Source: Sphingobacteriales bacterium (lineage in GTDB: Bacteria > Bacteroidota > Bacteroidia > Chitinophagales > UBA2359). From it: a stretch of DNA of 64,000 nt. The stretch is taken from contig JADJJT010000003.1 in NCBI GenBank assembly GCA_016706405.1, positions 186,001 to 250,000 of the forward strand. Reading direction: 5' to 3'. Shown here one piece after another: positions 53,895-61,499 of the stretch. The notes under the pieces are model-generated. The model had not been told where the DNA came from, made no database searches, and was given only the letters and a program-made list of their open reading frames with translations. The position numbers and the translations under genes were made by a program. Within the stretch, counting starts at the first letter, position 1; the number at the start of each line of letters is the position of its first letter.

Positions 53895-55883
53895 ATGAAA
53901 TCAAATAATCAAAATCAAAATAACCCCCAAAATAACGACGAAAACAACCCAGTTCCCGAAAGTCGTGGGCCGCGTATTAATATTATAGCCATAATTGGTG
54001 TGCTTTTTGGCGTATTTATAGCGCAACAATTATTTTTCCCGCTCGAATCATCTAACACAAAAGAAATTTCGGAGCAGGAATTTTTGCGTAAAATTTTGCC
54101 CTCACACGACGTAGCTAAAATACAAATCGTAAACAAAGAGCGGGTTGAAGTATTTATAAAAGCCGACTCGCTGGCAAATCCGGAATATCAAGATGTCAGA
54201 CCCGCTAACGCCACCCGATTTAACGAGAAAAACCCTCAATATTATTTTACCATCGCCTCAGCCGAAAATTTTGATGCCGACCTGCGAGACGCACAGCGCA
54301 GTTTTGACCCTAACCAGATAATTAACGCTAAAAATGTTTCGCGCACCAATTGGATGGTTGAAATACTGCAATATCTTTTGCCTATATTTATTGTAGTAGC
54401 CATCTGGATTTTTTTGATGCGCCGGATGAGTGGCGGTGTAGGCGGCGCAGGTGGTCAAATTTTTAACTTCGGAAAATCAAAAGCGACCCTTTTTGATGGC
54501 GACTCGCGGGTAAATATCACCTTTAACGATGTAGCCGGATTGGACGAAGCCAAAGAAGAAGTACTTGAAGTAGTGGACTTTTTGCGCAACCCTAAGAAAT
54601 ATACTGCCTTAGGAGGTAAAATACCAAAAGGTGTACTGTTGATTGGCCCTCCCGGAACCGGAAAAACCCTATTGGCAAAAGCGGTAGCCGGCGAAGCCAA
54701 GGTTCCGTTTTTTAGCATTTCCGGATCGGATTTTGTTGAAATGTTTGTAGGCGTAGGCGCATCAAGGGTGCGCGACCTTTTTAAACAAGCACGCGAAAAA
54801 GCACCTTGTATTATTTTTATTGATGAAATTGATGCCATAGGTCGCGCGCGCGGTCGCAACATGATACAAAGTAACGACGAGCGCGAAAACACCCTTAACG
54901 CTTTGTTGGTAGAAATGGACGGCTTTGGCAGCGAAAAAGGTGTAATAATAATAGCTGCAACAAACCGCCCCGATGTATTAGACTCGGCATTAATGCGGCC
55001 CGGTCGCTTTGACCGCCAAATTAGCGTGGATAAACCCGACCTCGTTGGCCGGGAAGCCATTTTTAAAGTTCACTTGTTGCCAATTATTTTGGCCGATGAC
55101 GTTGATGTTAAACGTTTAGCAGCACAAACCCCCGGATTTGCCGGAGCCGAGATTGCCAACGTTTGCAACGAAGCCGCTTTAATAGCTGCACGCCGAAACA
55201 AATCTGCCGTTGAAATGCAAGATTTCCACGATGCAATTGACCGCGTAATTGGCGGCTTGGAAAAGAAAAACAAAATAATATCGCCCGAAGAAAAAGAAAT
55301 TATTGCCTACCACGAAGCCGGCCACGCCATTAGCGGCTGGTTTTTAGAACATGCACAACCGCTGCTTAAAGTTAGTATTGTGCCGCGCGGCGTAGCAGCG
55401 CTTGGTTATGCCCAGTACTTACCAAAAGAACAATATTTATATACTACCGAACAGTTGATAGATGAAATGTGCATGACCTTGGGCGGTCGGGCTGCCGAAG
55501 ATATTATTTTTAACCGGATTTCGACAGGGGCGCAAAACGACCTCTCGCGGGTTACAAAATTAGCGTATGCCATGGTTACCACTTTTGGCATGAACAGCAA
55601 AGTAGGAAACGTATCTTTTTACGATCCACAACAAGACTATACATTTCAAAAACCATACTCAGAAGAAACCTCGCGCGAAATTGATGAAGAAGTGCGGGGC
55701 ATCATCAAACGCGCCTACGACCGCACTAAAACCCTGCTCAACGAAAAACGCCACGAGTTAGAAACCATTGCGCAACAATTACTAAAAAAGGAAATATTAT
55801 TTAAAGATGATTTAGAACGATTAATTGGTCACCGCCCCTTCGAGCGCGAACCCATTTTAGCCCCTGTAAATGTTAACACGTAG
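53895..55883 (+). CDS. ftsH: ATP-dependent zinc metalloprotease FtsH
   Basis: Membrane-bound AAA+ protease for quality control of membrane and regulatory proteins. Two transmembrane helices (about 28-48 and 158-176) flank a periplasmic region; then the AAA module with Walker A GPPGTGKT (251-258), Walker B IIFIDEIDAIG (306-316) and the second region of homology ATNRPDVLDSALMRPGRFDR (355-374). The protease HExxH motif is HEAGH (473-477) with a later Asp in the GGRAAED region. 662 residues, standard. N-terminal 20 residues are Asn/Gln-rich. Strong terminator after the gene. Confidence 0.96.
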   Translation: MKSNNQNQNNPQNNDENNPVPESRGPRINIIAIIGVLFGVFIAQQLFFPLESSNTKEISEQEFLRKILPSHDVAKIQIVNKERVEVFIKADSLANPEYQDVRPANATRFNEKNPQYYFTIASAENFDADLRDAQRSFDPNQIINAKNVSRTNWMVEILQYLLPIFIVVAIWIFLMRRMSGGVGGAGGQIFNFGKSKATLFDGDSRVNITFNDVAGLDEAKEEVLEVVDFLRNPKKYTALGGKIPKGVLLIGPPGTGKTLLAKAVAGEAKVPFFSISGSDFVEMFVGVGASRVRDLFKQAREKAPCIIFIDEIDAIGRARGRNMIQSNDERENTLNALLVEMDGFGSEKGVIIIAATNRPDVLDSALMRPGRFDRQISVDKPDLVGREAIFKVHLLPIILADDVDVKRLAAQTPGFAGAEIANVCNEAALIAARRNKSAVEMQDFHDAIDRVIGGLEKKNKIISPEEKEIIAYHEAGHAISGWFLEHAQPLLKVSIVPRGVAALGYAQYLPKEQYLYTTEQLIDEMCMTLGGRAAEDIIFNRISTGAQNDLSRVTKLAYAMVTTFGMNSKVGNVSFYDPQQDYTFQKPYSEETSREIDEEVRGIIKRAYDRTKTLLNEKRHELETIAQQLLKKEILFKDDLERLIGHRPFEREPILAPVNVNT

Positions 55884-55957
55884 GCGATAACTGTTGACTT
55901 AAGTTCATTGAACTTTAACAAAGAAATAAACAAAAAGGTTAACTAACCTATATTCAG

Positions 55958-55995
55958 GCACTGGCAAACGAATTATGTGTTGCCAGTGCTTTTTT
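55958..55995 (+). terminator. Intrinsic terminator of ftsH
   Basis: GCACTGGCAA (55958-55967) pairs with TTGCCAGTGC (55980-55989), followed by TTTTTT. Confidence 0.9.
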
Positions 55996-56071
55996 GTTTA
56001 GTTCTTATATAGAGCCTTCTTTACAACGATTAACTTCTTATCCGGAAAAACCCTTTTACAAACCATAAAAC

Positions 56072-56102
56072 AAAAAAGGCGAGCCGTAGTCTTACGCTCG
56101 CC
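56072..56102 (-). terminator. Terminator of the hypothetical gene at 56162
   Basis: Minus-strand GGCGAGC (56096-56102) pairs with GCTCGCC (56078-56084), followed by TTTTTT from the A-run at 56072-56077. It lies about 60 bases past the stop. Confidence 0.8.
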
Positions 56103-56161
56103 CAAACTGAAAAAATTATGAAAAAGGCTTGATTTTACCTCAATGAAATTAACTCAAAAAA

Positions 56162-57091
56162 CTAAGGTTGCAGTGCCAACTGGTACTGTACATTGTCTAA
56201 TTGAATATACTCGACCTCCTGTGCACTATTCAGCATAATTAACAATTGCCGGTCTTTTTTGCCCTTGGTTTTACAAGTCATTATTTTTCTAACATTACCG
56301 CGCTTTGCATCAACATTATTGCCTATGCGTGTTTTTTTAACGGCTATTTTTTCTTGCTTACCTCCGGTATTTGTAAAAATCACATATTTATCTTTAAATT
56401 CAAACTGAATACCTTGCTCCATAGCAATTTTATCGCGCGAGCGGTTGCGCAGGCAATTTAAAATCCGGAATTGTGGCACCATAATTTTGTCGGTTAAATC
56501 TTCCCAGCCAACTACTTTATAGGCCGATTTTGGGGTAAAATAGGCTTGTTCTACCGCCATTACATCGGTGCGCTTTACCGGAAACAAAAAAGTATATTCG
56601 CCGTAAAACTTCGATTTAAACTCTATTTTTTTAACAAAGCGGTCGTTGGTGGTAAATATGGTAAGCCGCGAAAAAGCGCCGCTTACCTTGTCGCTTAAAT
56701 GAAACTCGTACCCCTCTAAAGTTGCCGATTTGTGCACAATGCCAATGCCCCTTAGCATTTCCAACTCTTCTATTCCCTTAAAAAATACGTGATTTTGCGA
56801 AAAATGAATTTTTAAATCATTGACATCCACAATAATTTCGCCGCCTTCGCCCTCTTTGTATGATTGCGGAATAAACGTAGTTTCGTTAAACTGCAAAACA
56901 TGGGTAAATTTGCGGTCGTTTTGGTAGGTATAATCGCCTACGTTTGTGCCCTCGGTTTTGCCGGCGGGCATTACCTTTGCCAAACTGTAATTATTGCTAA
57001 CTAAATGGTGAGGATTTATAGCAGCAAGCGGCTGCCGATTGGCAAGATGTAGCCCTGCCAATAAAGCCAATGTATATATTGAGCTTTTCAT
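56162..57091 (-). CDS. Hypothetical secreted protein
   Basis: No family recognised. The ATG at 57091 begins a likely signal peptide (SSIYTLALLAGLHLANR, ending near PLAA); the reading frame could also open at a TTG two codons upstream. The 309-residue protein is rich in beta strands, with conspicuous basic character toward the end (RGNVRKIMTCKTKGKKDRQ). Two cysteines (FRILNCLRNRSRDK and KIMTCKTKG) could form a disulfide. Its own terminator follows, so it is probably monocistronic. Role unknown. Confidence 0.6.
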   Translation of the reverse strand: MKSSIYTLALLAGLHLANRQPLAAINPHHLVSNNYSLAKVMPAGKTEGTNVGDYTYQNDRKFTHVLQFNETTFIPQSYKEGEGGEIIVDVNDLKIHFSQNHVFFKGIEELEMLRGIGIVHKSATLEGYEFHLSDKVSGAFSRLTIFTTNDRFVKKIEFKSKFYGEYTFLFPVKRTDVMAVEQAYFTPKSAYKVVGWEDLTDKIMVPQFRILNCLRNRSRDKIAMEQGIQFEFKDKYVIFTNTGGKQEKIAVKKTRIGNNVDAKRGNVRKIMTCKTKGKKDRQLLIMLNSAQEVEYIQLDNVQYQLALQP

Positions 57092-57244
57092 GATCAAATT
57101 AGTTTAGATTTGCTTTAATTTTTAAGAATTAGTTTTAGCAGTGTAATGCGCTTGTTTACGCTGCTAATTTTAACTCTTGCAAACCTTATGCCAAAATGTA
57201 AAAAAGCTCAATCTTGATGAAATGTACTCAAAATTTTGAAAAAA

Positions 57245-59282
57245 CTAATAGGCCCAAAGCTGTTGCAACTCGTCTGCAAAACGTTGGTTGGGCATATACA
57301 GGTTTTCAAGGGCTGGGGCAAACGGTATGGGCGTGTCTATGGCGGCACAACGCACAACGGGGGCATCTAAAAATTCAAAGCAATGCTGGTTAATAAGGGC
57401 GGCAATTTCGGCGCCTACATTGCCGGTTAGGTTGGCTTCGTGCAGCACAATGGCTTTTCCGGTTTTGCGCACCGAGGCAAATATGGCTTCGGTATCTAAA
57501 GGGGCTAACCAGCGAAGGTCAATCACATCGGCGCTTATATTTGGGTGGGCTGCCAAGGTTTTTAAAGCCCAATGCACCCCTAATCCATAAGTAATAATGC
57601 TAATGTCATTGCCGGTTTGTGCTACCCTTGCCTTGCCAACTTCAAAAGTAAAATAGTCATCGGCAACCCGGTTCAGACAGGCTTCGATACAAAGCTTTAT
57701 GCTCAAAGTATAGCACCGGATTAGGGTCGGCCAATGCTGCCAACAACAAACCTTTGGCATCGGTTGGGGTGGCGGGATAGACAATTTTTAAGCCCGGAAC
57801 CTGAAAAAACCAGCCCTCGTTGCTTTGCGAATGGTAAGGGCCTGCGCCTACAGTGCCGCCGGTAGGCATTCTAATTACTACATCGGCATTTTGCCCCCAC
57901 CGGTAGTAACTTTTGGCTAAATTATTTACAATTTGATTAAAACCCGAACTCACAAAATCGGCAAATTGCATTTCAACCATGCTTTTAAAGCCTTTAATGC
58001 TTAAACCAAGGGCAATACCCAAAATGGCCGACTCGCAAAGCGTGGTGTTGCGCACCCTTTGTTTGCCGTAGCGCTGCACAAAACCATCGGTAATTTTAAA
58101 CACGCCGCCATATTCGGCAATATCTTGCCCCATTAAAATTAGGTTTGGGTAGTTTTGCATGGCCATATCTAAAGCATTACTGATAGCTTCGACAAAACGG
58201 CGTTCGGTGGCGGGTTTTCCTAATAATGCTTCGTTTGTGGTATGGCTGTTTGTATCCGGATATGGGGCAGGGGCGTAAACATCGGCCAACTCGTGTTCAA
58301 TGGTCGAAGAGACCTCACCCTCGGCATAGCCCGCTTCAACCTCGGAATTGACGTAATTTTTAAGTTCGCTCCGGATAGCTTCGATTAAATCCGGATGTAA
58401 AACGCCTTCGTTTAACAAAAACTGCTCAAAATTATTTACCGGATCTTTTTTTGCCCAGGTAGTCATTAATTCTTCCGGAACGTATTTGGTGCCCGATGCT
58501 TCTTCGTGGCCACGCATCCGGAAAGTAATACATTCTATCAAAGCGGGGCGTGGATTTTTCCGGCGGTCTTCGGCCAGTTCGCAAATGGTGTCGTAAACCT
58601 CTAAAATATTGTTGCCGTCAATTTTGCATCCTTCCATTCCATAGCCTACTGCCCTGTCTATTAAATTTTTGCATACATATTGCTCGTTCGAAGGGGTCGA
58701 AAGGCCGTACCCGTTGTTTTCGATAATAAAAATAACGGGCAAATTCCAAACGGCAGCCGTATTTAAGGCTTCGTGAAAATCGCCTTCGCTGGTGCCGCCT
58801 TCGCCGGTAAAAGCTACGGCTACGCGGGGCTGGTTTTGCAATTTTTCGCCCAAAGCTATACCGCCGCCTACGGCTAATTGCGGGCCTAAATGCGAAATCA
58901 TGCCTACAATATGGTAGTCGTTTGTGCCAAAATGAAAAGAGCGGTCGCGGCCTTTGGTAAAGCCGCCATTTTTGCCCTGCCATTGCTTAAACAACCGCGA
59001 TAACGGAATATTGCGCCCTGTAAATACACCCAAATTGCGGTGCATGGGCAGCACATATTCGTTTGGGTGCAAAGCCTGTGCTACGCCAACAGCTATGGCC
59101 TCTTGCCCAATGCCCGAAAACCATTTGCTAATGCGGTTCATGCGCAGCATATTAAGCATTTTTTCTTCGATAAGGCGGGGCAACAAAATTGCGCGATATA
59201 ATTGCAATAGCAGTTCGTTGCTATGGTGTGCTTTGCGTTTAAAATTTATGGCGGTTTTTGCGATGGCTTTTTTAGTTGGCAT
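57245..59282 (-). CDS. Fused 2-oxoacid dehydrogenase E1 alpha/beta, interrupted by a frameshift
   Basis: Thiamine-diphosphate E1 component of a branched-chain 2-oxoacid or pyruvate dehydrogenase complex; alpha and beta subunits are fused, as often in Bacteroidota. The alpha half has the ThDP motif GEGGTSEGDFHEALN ... ENNGYG (160-193) and RMRGHEEASGTKYVP; the beta half has NLILMGQDIAEYGGVFKIT, QRYGKQRVRNTTLCE and PTGGTVGAGPYHSQSNEGWF. The first frame ends after YFEHKALYRSLSEPGCR; the second picks up ADDYFTFEVGKARVAQ to the end at 57245. The switch is a CCC on the plus strand (57667-57669); removing one base gives 678 continuous residues. A sequencing indel is likely. Substrate (branched-chain vs pyruvate) is not decided. 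Confidence 0.9.
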
Positions 59283-59301
59283 TTTTACAAGTTTTAGCCC
59301 G

Positions 59302-59309
59302 CAAAGATA
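59302..59309 (-). promoter_or_regulatory. -7 box (TATCTTTG) of the E1 gene
   Basis: Minus-strand TATCTTTGCG, 19 bases before the ATG at 59282. Confidence 0.7.
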
Positions 59310-59364
59310 CGGTTTTACCGCCTCATTTTTTTATTTAATGGGGCTAGATAATATAATTAACCAC

Positions 59365-59811
59365 CTAGACGCATAGAAGTTGTTTAAGGTTGTTAAAATT
59401 TTGAATATAGTCGGTTGCAAACTCAGGGTCGCCGCTTACAATGACAATATTCTCATCGTTTTGCTGTGCCTGATACGTCCAGTTGTACGAGCCGGTAATA
59501 ACAGTGTGGCTATCTATAATGCAATATTTGTTGTGCATTTTCCGGAAGTCTTCGGGCACCATGAAGACAATCTCCGCATTATTAATTTGCCGCAACTGCT
59601 CAAGGTCTATATTAAAGGCATTCTTGTTAATATCGTCTTTAATAAGAAGCAGTTCTACTTTTATGCCTGTTATCGCTTTATTACACAAAAGGTCGTACAA
59701 GTTTTGGTCGGTAAGCCATGCCATAGCGATGCGTATATGGGTGCTTGCCTGTTGAATTTCGTTGGCAATGTATTGCTGAATATTGCTAAAAAGGGCGCGA
59801 ATTTGAGACAT
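59365..59811 (-). CDS. Single-HKD phospholipase D-like protein
   Basis: A 148-residue protein with one HKD motif: His93, Lys95, Asp100 in MHNKYCIIDSHTVITGSYNW, and a typical PLDc_2 pattern IRIAMAWLTDQNLYDLLCNK before it. Single-motif members act as dimers and are nucleases or phospholipases. No signal peptide. It could be a cytoplasmic nuclease, but nothing adjacent links it to restriction or defence. A minus-strand TAACTTTG at 59826-59833 lies 14 bases before the ATG, giving a very short leader. Confidence 0.82.
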   Translation of the reverse strand: MSQIRALFSNIQQYIANEIQQASTHIRIAMAWLTDQNLYDLLCNKAITGIKVELLLIKDDINKNAFNIDLEQLRQINNAEIVFMVPEDFRKMHNKYCIIDSHTVITGSYNWTYQAQQNDENIVIVSGDPEFATDYIQNFNNLKQLLCV

Positions 59812-59825
59812 ACCTAAATTTTAGG

Positions 59826-59833
59826 CAAAGTTA
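59826..59833 (-). promoter_or_regulatory. -7 box (TAACTTTG) of the PLD-like gene
   Basis: Minus-strand TAACTTTG, 14 bases before the ATG at 59811. CAAA at 59856-59859 gives a -33 TTTG with 22-base spacing, a little long. Confidence 0.5.
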
Positions 59834-59863
59834 ATATTTTTTAATTAAGATAAAACAAAAGTA

Positions 59864-59871
59864 TATCTTTG
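59864..59871 (+). promoter_or_regulatory. -7 box (TATCTTTG) directly before exbD
   Basis: Consensus TATCTTTG ends 8 bases before the exbD ATG at 59880; a near-leaderless mRNA is expected. It is divergent to the PLD-like promoter 30 bases away. Confidence 0.65.
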
Positions 59872-59879
59872 CACTTGTT

Positions 59880-60362
59880 ATGTTTTTGCAGCGAAAAACC
59901 AGAAAATCGTTGCCGCAATTATCAACGGCATCGCTACCCGACATTATTTTTATTTTGCTGTTCTTTTTTTTAGTAGCCACCAAATTGCGCAAACACCAAC
60001 CTATGGTGCAGGTGCATCCGGCTACTGAACACAATTTAGAGCGTCTTGATAAAAAATCGTTGGTAAGTTATATCTATATTGGCAACCCAACAGACGAATA
60101 CGCGCAAAGCCAAGGCAATACCACCAAAATACAGCTAAACGATGTGTTTGCCGATATTAGCGATATACCCGCTTTTATTGCCGGCGAACGCGACAAAATT
60201 GACGAAGAAATGCACCCGGCCATGGTTGTTTCGCTGCGCGTAGATGCCAACGTACCAATGGGGGTGGTAAATGCGGTAAAAGCCGAATTGCAAAAAGCCA
60301 ATGTGCTGCGCATTAATTACTCGGCACGCGAGCCTCAAAAAACAGGCCCTCGAATGAGATAA
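59880..60362 (+). CDS. ExbD/TolR family biopolymer transport protein
   Basis: Inner-membrane protein of an energy-coupling (Ton/Tol-like) motor. A cytoplasmic N-terminus is followed by one helix (about 18-34) with the proton-path Asp21 in STASLPDIIFILLFFFLV, the family hallmark, and a periplasmic domain to residue 160. No exbB/tolQ or tonB gene is adjacent, so it must work with partners elsewhere; Bacteroidota often carry two exbD genes beside exbB, and this is a stray copy. The start ATG lies 8 bases after a -7 box. Confidence 0.88.
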   Translation: MFLQRKTRKSLPQLSTASLPDIIFILLFFFLVATKLRKHQPMVQVHPATEHNLERLDKKSLVSYIYIGNPTDEYAQSQGNTTKIQLNDVFADISDIPAFIAGERDKIDEEMHPAMVVSLRVDANVPMGVVNAVKAELQKANVLRINYSAREPQKTGPRMR

Positions 60363-60396
60363 ATTGTAAACCCAAAAGTATTGTTTGTAGGTTTAT

Positions 60397-61356
60397 TTAT
60401 TTGTTTGGCAAATTTAAAGTTTTTAAATCGCCATTGGGCGTCAGTAATATATAGTTGTTAGATTTTTGTTTTTCGCGGTTTAGCACCATGTCAAGCTCGT
60501 AAATTATTTGAATTGAAGGCTCTAAACTTGCCGGATTAATTACAAAATCAAAATCGTGTTCGGGTATTGCTTGGTAGTAAATTGTTGTATTTTTAGCGGC
60601 AGTATAAACATAGTTAGGCTTTTTTACTTGTAAAGCATTGCTGCTGTATGCCTCGTAGGTTTGGTATAAATTAAACGGCAGTGTTACGCTAAAAGCATCA
60701 TTTATTTGCCTTTCAATGTTTGCAAGACTTTCTCCGGTAAGTGCTTCGCAGTGTTTTATTTTGTCTTGAACCGTCAAGACTGCTTTGGATTTTAGGGTTG
60801 TTTTTACGGCATCAAGTTGGCTCGAGTAATAATCAACTTTCACCAAGTCGTAAATATTTTTATCGGCCAAAATACTTATAAACTGATTGAGTAAATCGGG
60901 ATTAGTAAACTTCAAATGAATATTTTTCTTAATTTCAAATCCGGATGGAATTTCGGTATAATTTTTTTTGCTAAATAGTTTTTTCTCAACTTCAAGCTCA
61001 TACATAGGCACAAACGAAATCATATCAATATAAATTTCAACAGCATCAAGGGATTTAAGGTTTGCAACGGCTTCATTCAAACGTTTATCTATTAGTTCAA
61101 CAGCCTCTTCGGTGGTTTTAGCTGTTTGGGTTACGGCAAATATGGCAATATAGGCATCGGCTTTTAGGTTGGCCAAACCCCTTACCTGTAAGTGTATATT
61201 GGCATTATTAGGTTTTTGAGCATAGTTAGCATCGTAATTGTAGGAAGTGGCGTTTTGGTTTTGCTGGTAGTTTGCATTGCCCGATATTTGGCAAAAAACA
61301 GGCTGCGCAACAGCCGCAAGTAAGAAAATTAGCAATAATTGAGTGATTTTTTTCAT
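60397..61356 (-). CDS. SIMPL (DUF541) domain-containing exported protein
   Basis: Signal peptide at about 1-23 (ending VFCQ). The body resembles SIMPL/DUF541 proteins: VRGLANLKADAYIAIFAVTQTAKTTEEA, a helix VELIDKRLNEAVANLKSL, and AVKTTLKSKAVLTVQDKIKHCEALTGESLANI, the segments that place repeated beta-alpha units. SIMPL proteins are periplasmic oligomers of unclear role in Gram-negatives. 319 residues. Convergent with exbD across 34 bases. Family assignment is by pattern only. Confidence 0.7.
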   Translation of the reverse strand: MKKITQLLLIFLLAAVAQPVFCQISGNANYQQNQNATSYNYDANYAQKPNNANIHLQVRGLANLKADAYIAIFAVTQTAKTTEEAVELIDKRLNEAVANLKSLDAVEIYIDMISFVPMYELEVEKKLFSKKNYTEIPSGFEIKKNIHLKFTNPDLLNQFISILADKNIYDLVKVDYYSSQLDAVKTTLKSKAVLTVQDKIKHCEALTGESLANIERQINDAFSVTLPFNLYQTYEAYSSNALQVKKPNYVYTAAKNTTIYYQAIPEHDFDFVINPASLEPSIQIIYELDMVLNREKQKSNNYILLTPNGDLKTLNLPNK

Positions 61357-61441
61357 GAGTGATATATGTTATTTTATTTCATTTTGTAGTATTTGCTATT
61401 TTTCCGGATAAAATTACGGTTAAAATCCGGATAAATACCTT

Positions 61442-61449
61442 TACTTTTG
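61442..61449 (+). promoter_or_regulatory. -7 box (TACTTTTG) of the PKD-domain protein gene
   Basis: TACTTTTG followed by C, 50 bases before the ATG at 61500, just past two TCCGGATAAA copies. Confidence 0.55.
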
Positions 61450-61499
61450 CATATCGAGCAAAACAAGAAGTTTTTTTTCAACTCAATTCTCTTTTTTGT

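Noticed and set aside
54455..55060. Minus-strand gene of 201 codons
   Set aside because: It lies entirely within ftsH in the opposite strand; low-complexity shadow frame.
61357..61499. Additional gene between the SIMPL and PKD genes
   Set aside because: No frame of useful length; only TCCGGAT copies and promoter-like sequence.
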